In this document: positions 45,408 through 53,721 of the stretch, in pieces
Position numbering within the stretch: the first letter of the stretch is position 1
Layout: each line of letters starts with the position of its first letter
Source of the DNA: Acidobacteriota bacterium
GTDB taxonomy: Bacteria; Acidobacteriota; Vicinamibacteria; Vicinamibacterales; CAVVIG01
NCBI GenBank assembly: GCA_016195265.1
Contig: JACPZW010000069.1
Span: 33,151-97,150, forward strand
DNA: 64,000 nucleotides
Direction of reading: 5' to 3'
Program-made: the position numbers and the translations under genes
The notes under the pieces: model-generated
What the model was told of the DNA's origin: nothing
Seen by the model: the letters and a program-made list of their open reading frames with translations, nothing else
Database searches by the model: none

Positions 45408-46240
45408 CGCTTTCTCTCGGCTTCTCGCCCTGCCCGAACGACTGCTTCATGTTCGACGCGATCGTCCAGCGTCGCATCGACCTCGAGGGCTTGGAGTTCT
45501 CCGTGCACCTGGCTGACGTCGAGGCCTTGAACAAGGCCGCGTTTGCCGGCAACGCCGACGTCACCAAACTCAGCTATCACGCCTACGCGTATTGCGCGGA
45601 GCGATACGTGCTCCTCGACGCCGGCAGCGCGCTCGGACGAAACTGCGGGCCGCTCCTGATTTCGAGGCGGCCCATCTCCTCCGCGGAAGTCGCCGCCGGT
45701 GCGCTCAGGATTGCGATTCCCGGAAAATACACGACCGCGAACTTTCTTCTCGGGCTGGCCTTTCCCAAGGCGCGCAACACAACTGAGCTCGTGTTTTCAG
45801 ACATCGAGTCGGCGCTGCTCAGGGACGAGTACGACGCCGGGCTCATCATCCACGAGAACCGGTTTACATACGAGGCGAAGGGACTGAAGAAGATCATCGA
45901 CCTCGGCGAATTCTGGGAGGGCGAGACCGGCGCGCCGATTCCGCTCGGCGGCATCGTCATCCGTCGTTCGCTCCCGGCCGAGGTTCAGCGCGCGGTGAAT
46001 CGCGTGCTGCGCCGCAGCGTCGAATACGCTTTCGCGAACCGCTCGGCGAGTCTCCCGTACGTGCGCGCGCACGCCCAGGAGATGAGCGACGACGTCATGT
46101 ACAAGCACATCGATCTGTACGTGAACGAGCACTCGATCGACCTGGGGACGGAAGGGCGACGGGCCGTGCGGCTTCTCTTTGAGAGGGCCGCCGCCGCCGG
46201 CGTCATTCCCGCCGCCGGTCAGGACCTGTTTCTCGACTGA
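45404..46240 (+). CDS. mqnD: 1,4-dihydroxy-6-naphthoate synthase
   Basis: 278 residues, periplasmic-binding-protein-like fold without signal peptide. It opens with LSLGFSPCPNDCFMFDAI and has KLSYHAYAY and PIPLGGIVIRR, as in MqnD. It makes the naphthoate ring from cyclic DHFL. Its 3' end overlaps the convergent BtuF-like gene by 38 bases. Confidence 0.92.
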   Translation: MTLSLGFSPCPNDCFMFDAIVQRRIDLEGLEFSVHLADVEALNKAAFAGNADVTKLSYHAYAYCAERYVLLDAGSALGRNCGPLLISRRPISSAEVAAGALRIAIPGKYTTANFLLGLAFPKARNTTELVFSDIESALLRDEYDAGLIIHENRFTYEAKGLKKIIDLGEFWEGETGAPIPLGGIVIRRSLPAEVQRAVNRVLRRSVEYAFANRSASLPYVRAHAQEMSDDVMYKHIDLYVNEHSIDLGTEGRRAVRLLFERAAAAGVIPAAGQDLFLD

Positions 46241-47006
46241 GGATCGCATGCAGCTGCCGCACGCCGTCGGTCAGGCTCGCGGGGCCCGGCTGCAGGATGT
46301 AGGTGGATTTGATCTCGAAGATGCGATCGTCACGCACGGCGCTCACGGCGTCCCACCCGGGCCGTGACTGAATCGTCGACTTCTTCATCTTCTTTCCACA
46401 CCACGACGCGAAAATGACCTGTGGATCGCGCCGCGCGACCTCGGCGGGATCGACGATGCGATCCTTCGCGAGCGCGGCGCGGGCGAGCTCAGGGAAGATC
46501 GGCGCGCCGCCGGCGATCTCCACGAGCTCTTCCACCCAGCGAATGCCTGAGATGAGCGGATCGTCCCATTCTTCGAAGAAGACACGCGGCCTGGCGGAGA
46601 AGCGCGACGCCTGGTCGCGGATGCGATCGAGATCCGCGGTGAGCCGATCTGCGAGGCGCTCCGCCTCCGTTTGACAGCCGACGAGGCCACCGAGCATCCG
46701 AATCATCTGCAGAATGTCGGCGACCGATCGCTGGTTGAACGTGACGACGGCAATGCCTCGTCGGACGAGCTCGGCGGACAGATCGGCTTGCAGATCGGAG
46801 AACGCGAGCACGAGATCCGGCTTGAGCGCCTGAATCTTGTCGAACTTCGCGTTGATGAACGCCGAAACCTTCGGCTTCAGCCGCGCTTCCGGCGGCCGCA
46901 CGGTGTAGCCGGACACACCGACGATACGATCGCCTTGACCGAGCAGGTACAGCGTCTCCGTCGTTTCTTCGGTCAGGCAAACGATGCGTTCTGGATACGA
47001 CCCCAT
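46203..47006 (-). CDS. cobalamin-binding BtuF-like protein without signal peptide
   Basis: ~267 residues. Class III substrate-binding fold (ERIVCLTEETTETLYLLGQGDRIVGVSGYT; FNQRSVADILQMIRMLGGLVG in part). It resembles BtuF but starts directly with the mature fold, so it should remain in the cytoplasm. The ATG at 47006 lies at the edge of a TTGGGTAA ladder. Last gene of the B12 operon. Possible role: intracellular corrinoid carrier; unproven. Confidence 0.75.
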   Translation of the reverse strand: MGSYPERIVCLTEETTETLYLLGQGDRIVGVSGYTVRPPEARLKPKVSAFINAKFDKIQALKPDLVLAFSDLQADLSAELVRRGIAVVTFNQRSVADILQMIRMLGGLVGCQTEAERLADRLTADLDRIRDQASRFSARPRVFFEEWDDPLISGIRWVEELVEIAGGAPIFPELARAALAKDRIVDPAEVARRDPQVIFASWCGKKMKKSTIQSRPGWDAVSAVRDDRIFEIKSTYILQPGPASLTDGVRQLHAILSRETGPDRRRE

Positions 47007-47040
47007 TACCCAATTACCCAACCACTCAACTACCCAATTC
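47005..47040 (-). repeat. ATTACCCAA ladder at gene start
   Basis: ATTACCCAATTACCCAACC-type units between the Dph6-like gene and the BtuF-like gene. On the minus strand GGGTAATTGGGTAATG runs into the ATG start. Same unit as at 20677-20709. Confidence 0.7.
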
Positions 47041-47700
47041 GAGATCGGTGAAAACAAAACCATCACGCTCGAGCGTGATCCCGTTCTTGATCGGAATCTC
47101 GCCATTGAACATCGGGCCTTTGTAGGCGAACGAGTGGAACTCGCCGCGCTCGCCGCACGGATCGACCGATGCCGGCAGATCGCCGAGCAGCGCCGCGTCG
47201 AACTCGCGGCCGGCGAAGCGCCGATCGAGCTGTTTCGGGTCGACGCACGTGATGCGCGCGCAGAGGCCGCCCGCGATCATTTCGCGCGCGAGCGCCGGCG
47301 TGGCGCTGTCGTCCTCGTGGAAGAGCGGGAAGAGCGGCGTGAGCCCCGTGCCCGCCAGACGCTCTTCGCGATACCGGCGGATGTCCCGCAGGAAGAGATC
47401 GCCGAACGCGATCTGCGTGAAGCCTTCGGCGGCCGCGCGCCGGACGGCGTCGGCCATCACGCGCTCGTAGACGTCGTTCGGGCACGGCGAAGGAATTGGC
47501 AGCATCCAGAGCGGAAGCCCGAGCGCGTCGGCCTGCGCCTGCAACAACTCGACTCTGACCGCGTGCATCGCGACGCGTTGCGCGGGCTCGTTAATCGTCG
47601 TCAGCAGACCGGCGAGCGGAATATCCGAGCGCCGGCGCAACACGTGGACCATCCACGCTGAGTCTTTCCCGCTGGACCACGAGACCATACACTTCGTCAT
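47026..47700 (-). CDS. Dph6-like ATP pyrophosphatase (second copy)
   Basis: ~224 residues. The PP-loop reads SWSSGKDSAW, followed by IAFGDLFLRDIRRYREE and the family signature VDPCGERGEFHSFAY. Diphthine-ammonia ligases amidate a histidine derivative in eukaryotes and archaea; bacteria lack diphthamide. The placement between two btuF-like genes in a B12 operon suggests an amide-forming step on corrinoids, which is inference. ATG at 47700 preferred to TTG 47703. Confidence 0.8.
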   Translation of the reverse strand: MTKCMVSWSSGKDSAWMVHVLRRRSDIPLAGLLTTINEPAQRVAMHAVRVELLQAQADALGLPLWMLPIPSPCPNDVYERVMADAVRRAAAEGFTQIAFGDLFLRDIRRYREERLAGTGLTPLFPLFHEDDSATPALAREMIAGGLCARITCVDPKQLDRRFAGREFDAALLGDLPASVDPCGERGEFHSFAYKGPMFNGEIPIKNGITLERDGFVFTDLELGS

Positions 47701-47709
47701 CAACCTCTA

Positions 47710-47729
47710 CCTCCGTGTCCTCCGTGGTG
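47710..47729 (-). repeat. half ladder of the CCTCCGTG family
   Basis: CCTCCGTGTCCTCCGTGG, one arm only, between the Dph6-like and btuF genes. Same units as at 2651-2677. Confidence 0.65.
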
Positions 47730-47745
47730 AAGCTCTTCGTGGCGG

Positions 47746-48588
47746 TTACTTCGGATGGAGCGTCTGCGCGAGCTTTCTGGTAGCGTCGACAACTCGAGGT
47801 CCAGGGACGACGAATTCATCGCCGACCAGAAGATAGACGCGATGATTCCTCACTGCCGGTACCGACGGCAACGCGTCCCACGCGCGCAGCTCGCGTGTCA
47901 CGTCGAGCGACTTCGCGCTGTCGCCGTATCGCAGTTCGATGATCACGTCCGGCCGCCGCGCGAGAATCATCTCCGTCGTCGTCTGGACCGACTGCTTCAC
48001 GATGTCCGCGAACATGTCCTCGCCGCCCGCGATGTCCAGCATGTCGTGAAGGAAGCCGTAGCCGCCACTCGCGTCGATATTCCGCAGCGACCCGGCGTCA
48101 CGCCCGAACACGAGCAGCACTTTCGGTCTCGGCCGTCCGGTGACGGACCGCCGAATCGCCGCGAGATCCGCTTCCATCTTCGACGCGACGCGATTGGCGG
48201 CGTCGGCGGAGCCAATCCGCGCGCCCACCGATCGCACCGTCTCGGTGATGTCGGGCAGTCCGCGGTGCTCGTACGAGTAGGTGGGGATGGCCGCGCGCTC
48301 GAGCCGCTGCTTCAGTTCCTGCTGCGTGTTGTAGACGATGACCAGATCAGGACGCAGCTCGAGCAGTCGCTCGACGTTCGGATCCAGTAATCCGCCGACC
48401 TTGGCGATGGACGCGACCTGCGGCGGATAGCGATCATAACTGCTCACGCCGACCACTCGCGCCCCGTCGCCCATGGCGAAGATCATCTCGGTGACGGCGG
48501 GAATCAGCGACACGATTCGTTTGGGCGCTTCGGCTGCAGACAGCGCGGTCACTGCCGCGAGCAGCAGAACCAATGTTCGTCGGATCAT
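47746..48588 (-). CDS. btuF: cobalamin ABC transporter substrate-binding protein
   Basis: ~280 residues with a signal peptide (RRTLVLLLAAVTALSAA). The fold of class III binding proteins is clear: RIVSLIPAVTEMIFAMG and VGVSSYDRYPP, with LLELRPDLVIVY. It captures corrinoids in the periplasm for BtuC. The ATG overlaps the btuC stop as ATGA. Confidence 0.88.
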   Translation of the reverse strand: MIRRTLVLLLAAVTALSAAEAPKRIVSLIPAVTEMIFAMGDGARVVGVSSYDRYPPQVASIAKVGGLLDPNVERLLELRPDLVIVYNTQQELKQRLERAAIPTYSYEHRGLPDITETVRSVGARIGSADAANRVASKMEADLAAIRRSVTGRPRPKVLLVFGRDAGSLRNIDASGGYGFLHDMLDIAGGEDMFADIVKQSVQTTTEMILARRPDVIIELRYGDSAKSLDVTRELRAWDALPSVPAVRNHRVYLLVGDEFVVPGPRVVDATRKLAQTLHPK

Positions 48589-49601
48589 CGCGTTCTCCTG
48601 AACAGGAGCCAGAGGAAAAACGGTCCGCCGATCATCGCCGTCACGATGCCGACCGGCAATTCGAGCGGCGCAAACGCCGTGCGCGCGATCAGATCGCAGC
48701 CGATGAGAAACGCCGCGCCGAATAGCGCCGACGCCGGCAGGACGAGCCGGTGGTCCGCGCCGACCATGAGTCGGACCAGATGCGGCACGACGATGCCGAT
48801 GAACCCGATCGGACCAGCGAGCGAGACCGCGGCGCCGGTCGAGAGCGACGCGCTGACGAGCGCCACGCGCTCGGCACGGACGATGTCCACGCCGCGAGCC
48901 GCGGCGGCCTCCGGGCCGAGACTCATCAGGTCGAGGGCGCGCGGCAGCGTGGCGTACCCGACGGCGGCGCACACCAGCGGCACGAGCGCGGCCACGATCG
49001 GCGGGTAGCTGCCGACGTCGAGCGATCCCATCAGCCAGCGGACGGTTCGGAACGTCTGCGAGAAATCCGCGAGGTACTGAATGAGGCTCACGATGGCGCC
49101 GAGAAACGATGTGAGCACGACGCCGCCCAGCAGCAGGACGGTCGACGACATGCCGCGGCTGCGCGCCGCGGACAATCCGTAGACGATCGCGAGCGCGCCG
49201 AGCGATCCGGTGAAACTCGCAACCGGCACCGCCGAAATCCCGCCGATCGAGAACGCGGGCAGCAGCGTGATGGCGACGACGGCTCCCACCGACGCGCCGA
49301 TCGAGACGCCGAGCGTTTCAGGCGCGGCGAGCGGGTTGCGCAGCAGCGCCTGAAACACGACGCCGGCCGCGGCGAGCCCGGCGCCGACCAGCGCCGCCCC
49401 CACGACCCGCGGCAGGCGCGCGATGAAGAAGATCTGCGCGTCGACGTTATCGGCGAACGGCACCGACCGGCTGAACGCTCGCGCCAGCGAGATGTGCGTG
49501 CTGCCGACGAGCGGCGCCAGCAGGCACACGGACGCGAGCAGCGCGCCGAAGGCGCCGATCGTCCACAGCATCCGGCGCCGAATGTCGCTACGCTCGCGCA
49601 A
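48585..49601 (-). CDS. btuC: cobalamin ABC transporter permease
   Basis: FecCD/BtuC-family permease, ~338 residues and 9-10 membrane segments. It has RLPRVVGAALVGAGLAAAG, the LRNPLAAPETLGVS motif and FIGIVVPHLVRLM. The TTG at 49601 overlaps btuD by 14 bases; an ATG at 49571 is an alternative. Confidence 0.9.
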   Translation of the reverse strand: MRERSDIRRRMLWTIGAFGALLASVCLLAPLVGSTHISLARAFSRSVPFADNVDAQIFFIARLPRVVGAALVGAGLAAAGVVFQALLRNPLAAPETLGVSIGASVGAVVAITLLPAFSIGGISAVPVASFTGSLGALAIVYGLSAARSRGMSSTVLLLGGVVLTSFLGAIVSLIQYLADFSQTFRTVRWLMGSLDVGSYPPIVAALVPLVCAAVGYATLPRALDLMSLGPEAAAARGVDIVRAERVALVSASLSTGAAVSLAGPIGFIGIVVPHLVRLMVGADHRLVLPASALFGAAFLIGCDLIARTAFAPLELPVGIVTAMIGGPFFLWLLFRRTR

Positions 49602-50364
49602 TCGGCACCACCGTCAAGTGCTTCGCGCCAGGATGAAACGTGACGTCCGCGTGTACGTCGTACAGCGCCGCGACGTTGGCCGGCGTGAGGACCTCCGCGG
49701 TCGGACCCTGCGCCAGAATGCGGCCCTGCCGGATCAGGACCAGTTCCGCGCACAGCGACGCCGCGAAGTTCAAATCGTGCGTGCAGACGACCATCGTCGT
49801 GCCGCGCTCGCGGTGCAGCCGCGCGAGGAGCGCCGCGACGTCGAGCTGCGCGCCGAGATCGAGCGACGCCGTCGGCTCGTCGAGCAGCAGCACGTCCGAC
49901 GCCTGCGCCAGCGCGCCGGCGATGACGACGCGCTGCTTTTCGCCGCCGCTCAGCGTGGCGAAGCGCCGCGGCGCGAGTTCGAGCGCACCTGTGGCCTGCA
50001 GCGCGTCCCGCGCGATGGCCCGGTCATCCGGCCCCTCAAGCTCGAACGCGCCGAGGTGCGGGTAGCGGCCCATCAGCACGATGTCTTCGACCGTGAAGTC
50101 GAAGGTGCTGTGCGTCTCCTGCGGGACGACCGCGATCCTCCGCGCGATCTCGCGGCGGGACATGGCGATCACGCCCACGCCGTCGATCTCGACCCGCCCG
50201 AGATCCGGCGCGAGCGTACCCGCGGCGATCCGCAGCAGCGTCGTCTTGCCCGATCCGTTGGGTCCGAGTAAGCCGACGATCCGCCCGCGCGGCACCGCGA
50301 ACGAGACGTCGTGCAAAATCGCGCGCGCGCCGTACGCGAACGAAACGTTAGAGACCGTGATCAT
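49588..50364 (-). CDS. btuD: cobalamin ABC transporter ATPase
   Basis: 258 residues. Walker A GPNGSGKTTLL, Q-loop VPQETHSTFDF, signature LSGGEKQRV, Walker B LLLDEPTASLD and switch His in CTHDLNFAA. Iron-siderophore/B12 class. Overlaps the Dph6-like gene by 17 bases. Confidence 0.92.
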   Translation of the reverse strand: MITVSNVSFAYGARAILHDVSFAVPRGRIVGLLGPNGSGKTTLLRIAAGTLAPDLGRVEIDGVGVIAMSRREIARRIAVVPQETHSTFDFTVEDIVLMGRYPHLGAFELEGPDDRAIARDALQATGALELAPRRFATLSGGEKQRVVIAGALAQASDVLLLDEPTASLDLGAQLDVAALLARLHRERGTTMVVCTHDLNFAASLCAELVLIRQGRILAQGPTAEVLTPANVAALYDVHADVTFHPGAKHLTVVPIARA

Positions 50365-51028
50365 GCGCGGCCTTGGAATTGTTCATCACGATGTCGAGCG
50401 ACCAGCAGTCCGCACGCTGGACGTGGCCGTTGGCTCTGACGTCCAGCGGCGCGCGAAACAACGGGCTGTTGGTCACCAGCGTGTGATACTCGCCGCGCTC
50501 GCCGCAGGGATCGACGCCGAGGCGATGGAATTCCGCCAGCATGTCGCGGCGCAGCGGCCGGCCGAGCCAGCTGGCGTCGAGCAGCGCGGCGCGCGTCGTC
50601 ACGATCAACGCGTCCGCGCCGGAGGCCATCCACTCGTCGAACAATGTCTCCGTCGACGAGCCGAACAGCGGCTCGACGGCCGTCAAGCCGTGCGCCTGGC
50701 ACATCTGTTCGGCCCACTGCCGATGCTCGTCGAACAGAATGTCGCCGAAGATCACGTGCGTGACGCCGTCCCGCTTCAGGTGCGCGAGCGCGTCACTGAA
50801 CGCGGCGTTGTAGGTCTCCCACGTGCAGCGGCTGATCGTGTGACGCAGGCCGAGCCGGTCCGCTTGCGCTTCGAGAATCTCGGGCCGCAATCCGTGCGAG
50901 CGGCTCCGCGCCACGCCCTCGTCGAACATCGTCAGCATCGAGACGACGTCGAAGTCGGCGCGCGTGCGGTGCAGCGCGGCGCAGCTGTCCTTGCCGCCGC
51001 TCCACGAAATTGCAGCCCGAGGCTTCAT
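50348..51028 (-). CDS. Dph6-like ATP pyrophosphatase (first copy)
   Basis: 226 residues. PP-loop AISWSGGKDSCAAL, THVIFGDILFDEHRQWAE, and VDPCGERGEYHTLV. Paralogue of the gene at 47026 with the same signature. Its ATG is one base after the btuB stop. See the second copy for the possible corrinoid role. Confidence 0.85.
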   Translation of the reverse strand: MKPRAAISWSGGKDSCAALHRTRADFDVVSMLTMFDEGVARSRSHGLRPEILEAQADRLGLRHTISRCTWETYNAAFSDALAHLKRDGVTHVIFGDILFDEHRQWAEQMCQAHGLTAVEPLFGSSTETLFDEWMASGADALIVTTRAALLDASWLGRPLRRDMLAEFHRLGVDPCGERGEYHTLVTNSPLFRAPLDVRANGHVQRADCWSLDIVMNNSKAAHDHGL

Positions 51029-51029
51029 G

Positions 51030-53468
51030 TCACCGCCCGCCGACGCGGAGCGTGATTCCCGTCCGCACCGTCCGTCCCAACGCGGGATAGCCGGCCGCCG
51101 CTTCGAACGTCGCGTCGAACGCGTTCTCCGCGGTCACGTACCAGCGCAGTCGCGGATGAATCATGTACGACCCACTGACGTCGACCTTCTGATACGCCGG
51201 GTCCATATCCTGATTGGGGAGCAGCATCGAGTACCCGAAGAACTGATCGCTGAGGAACGTGCTGTCGTCCTGCTTCCCGACGAAATACCCGGCGATCGAC
51301 ATTTGAAACTTGCGATCTGAGTACGTCGCGATGAGGCTGCCGGAATTCGCCGGCCTGCGGAAAGGCCGGTTGCCGACGAGCGGCGAGTACTGGCCGATTT
51401 TGATGGTCGGGAACGCCGGGTTGACGGCAGGGCTGAGCACGCCGCTGCTGAACGACTTCGTCACGACGGCATCGACGTACGTGTAGGCGCCGAGAATCCG
51501 CACGCGGCCCATCTTCGCTTCGGCCGACAGCTCGACGCCGCTCGACGTGTTGGATTGCGAATTGACGTACGCGCCGAAGCCCGACGCGTTCGCCGCGGCC
51601 GTGGAGACGCCGAGCTGCGGCAGCACGCCCTTGCTCACGTACTCGATCAGATCGGAGAAGTCGTTGTTGAAGTACGCCAGGCGGACGCGGCCATGTCCGC
51701 CGGCCAGTCCCTGTTCGATGCCGAGGTCAGCACTGCGGCTGCGTTCCGGACCGATCGGCGTCACGCCCAGGCTGCTGGCCGTCGCTGCCGGCACGAGCGC
51801 GTACAACGACGAGAGTTCCTGATAGAGATTCGGTTCTTTGATGCCCTTGCCGGCATTGAACGTCACCTTGGTGTCGCCGATCGCGCCTACGGCGGTGGGC
51901 TTGCGCAGGTACGCCGCGACCGAGACGCGCGGCGTCCACGCGGAGCCGAAGATCTCGTTGCTGTCGAAGCCGAGCCCGCCGTTGACGTACAGGAAACCGC
52001 GCGCCTGCACGCGCGCTTCGACGAACGCACCCGAGTTCGTCCGCGCGGTCGTCGACGTCGTGCCGGACGTGCCGTGCTCGTCCTCGACTCGCACGCCTCC
52101 GGCGAGATCGAGCGCGGAGGTGACGCGCGCGCCGACTTCGCCGTACAGCAGCCGACGGGTGACGTTCGAGTCGAACGTCAACGGATACGTCCCGCCGTAG
52201 TCGAGAATCGCGCGTCCGGTGACCGAGTAGCCGTTCGCGCCGGTGATCGTCGTGACGTTGCCGAGGTAGTTGGCGAACGACGACGGATTGGAGCGGAGGC
52301 CGGTTGGGGACGGATTCGTCGAGTGATACGTCTGGTCGGCGACGCTGAACCGCACCGTGCTCGTCAGTCGCGGCGAGAGCTGCGATTGCGCGGCGACCGA
52401 CGCGTACGTCGCCGTCTTTGCCTGCCACGAATCGTCGGCGACTCCGAAGTAGTCGAAGGCGTTCGGACTGCCGAACGTCGTGTCGATGTGGCGCACGGTG
52501 CCGGTAAGGTTGGTCGTCGTGCCGAGCAGCGCGCCGAACCGGCTCGCGGACGAGTTGTTCCGGTACGCGTTGTTCGGCACGCTGTTGTCGGTCTGGAGGT
52601 GCGAGAAGTCCGTGAAGTAGTCGAAGCGGGCGATGGCGCCGCCAAACGACACGTCGCCGCGCGACGTGCCGAGATTACCGCCGTCGATCGACAGCGCCGC
52701 CTCCGGCACGCGCGTCAGCCCGCGTCTCGTCGTGATGTCGATGACGCCGCTCAGCGCGTCGGTGCCGTACAGGACGCTGTTCGATCCCCGCAGCACCTCC
52801 ACCCGATCGACGCCGGCCGTTGACAGGTCGGCGAAGTCAAATGCGCCGCCGATGTCGTTGGCCGGCACGCCGTCGACGAGCACTTTGGCGAAGTTCGACG
52901 CGCCGCCGCGGATGAACAACGACGTCGCGCCGCCGCGCGCGCCGGTTTGCACGACCGTGACGCCCTGGACCGTTCGCAGCGGTTCGAGCAGATCGGTGTT
53001 GCCGAGCGCGTCGATGAGCGTCCCATCGAGCACCGTGACCGCGGCGCCGACTTGCGCCTGCGGCACTTCGTTAGCGGCGGCTGTGACAACGACGTGCTGC
53101 TCGACGACGCCGATTTGCAGACTGACGTCGAGCGTCGCGCGTCCGGTGTTGCCGACGAAAACGGCGTCAGACGTGCGGGACTCGAAGCCCGCCGCCGTCA
53201 CCTCGACGCGATAACGACCCTCGGCGAGCCCGGTGAAGGAGAACTCGCCGCGCGGATCGCTCGTCGTGTCGCTCACGCGTTGACCGTCGCGCTCCAGCGT
53301 GACGGTGGCCGCGGGAATCGGCGCGCCGAGTTGATCGAGGACGCTGCCGTGCAGCGACGCATCGGCGGCGAACACTCGCGCGGCCGGACTGCAGAAGAGG
53401 ACGATGAGAGAGATCAGGAAAACGGGACGGCAGGCCGCAGCCAGCCGCGTGAAGCGGGACGAGTCCAT
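51030..53468 (-). CDS. btuB: TonB-dependent outer-membrane cobalamin receptor
   Basis: ~812 residues. Signal peptide (VFLISLIVLFCSPAARVFA), a carboxypeptidase-like regulatory domain (~38-115: GAPIPAATVTLERDGQ), a plug (~130-230: GVDRVEVLRGSNSVLYGTDALSG in part) and a beta-barrel ending GRTVRTGITLRVGGR. AAGGAG precedes the ATG at 53468. A cobalamin riboswitch lies upstream, so the ligand is B12 or a corrinoid. Extra N-terminal domain is common in TonB receptors of this phylum. Confidence 0.92.
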   Translation of the reverse strand: MDSSRFTRLAAACRPVFLISLIVLFCSPAARVFAADASLHGSVLDQLGAPIPAATVTLERDGQRVSDTTSDPRGEFSFTGLAEGRYRVEVTAAGFESRTSDAVFVGNTGRATLDVSLQIGVVEQHVVVTAAANEVPQAQVGAAVTVLDGTLIDALGNTDLLEPLRTVQGVTVVQTGARGGATSLFIRGGASNFAKVLVDGVPANDIGGAFDFADLSTAGVDRVEVLRGSNSVLYGTDALSGVIDITTRRGLTRVPEAALSIDGGNLGTSRGDVSFGGAIARFDYFTDFSHLQTDNSVPNNAYRNNSSASRFGALLGTTTNLTGTVRHIDTTFGSPNAFDYFGVADDSWQAKTATYASVAAQSQLSPRLTSTVRFSVADQTYHSTNPSPTGLRSNPSSFANYLGNVTTITGANGYSVTGRAILDYGGTYPLTFDSNVTRRLLYGEVGARVTSALDLAGGVRVEDEHGTSGTTSTTARTNSGAFVEARVQARGFLYVNGGLGFDSNEIFGSAWTPRVSVAAYLRKPTAVGAIGDTKVTFNAGKGIKEPNLYQELSSLYALVPAATASSLGVTPIGPERSRSADLGIEQGLAGGHGRVRLAYFNNDFSDLIEYVSKGVLPQLGVSTAAANASGFGAYVNSQSNTSSGVELSAEAKMGRVRILGAYTYVDAVVTKSFSSGVLSPAVNPAFPTIKIGQYSPLVGNRPFRRPANSGSLIATYSDRKFQMSIAGYFVGKQDDSTFLSDQFFGYSMLLPNQDMDPAYQKVDVSGSYMIHPRLRWYVTAENAFDATFEAAAGYPALGRTVRTGITLRVGGR

Positions 53469-53509
53469 GGGGCTCCTTCCGGCGTCTTCGCGCCGTGGAA
53501 AAGACGCCC

Positions 53510-53705
53510 CCGGATGACCAGGTTTCCTGACTCGCGGATCGCGGCGACTCGCGCTCGTCTTCCCAAGCCGTGCAGGCTCAGTGACGGGCCTCGGGTTCGA
53601 ACATCGTGAACCGAGGCCAATCGCGCGTGTCGCTAGCCGCTTACAGTGGCGGGACCGTGTGGGCTTCGCACCCACTTCGCGTGGCCGCCGGGGTCAGCGT
53701 CAAGT
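53510..53705 (-). ncRNA. cobalamin riboswitch
   Basis: On the minus strand the conserved pieces occur in order: GGTGCGAAGCCCACACGGTC, CCCGCCACTGTAAGCGG, a P4-P6 region, GGGAAGACGAGC and the B12 box AGTCAGGAAACCTGGT (plus-strand 53517-53532). It leads directly into btuB and should shut down the B12 operon when adenosyl- or methylcobalamin is plentiful. Its 5' end is only ~17 bases from the divergent mqnE start. Confidence 0.95.
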
Positions 53706-53721
53706 GAGAGAAGAGTGTAAC

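Noticed and set aside
53581..53640. GGTTCGAAC-like T-loop as part of a tRNA
   Set aside because: No cloverleaf can be drawn; the segment lies in the variable region of the cobalamin riboswitch.
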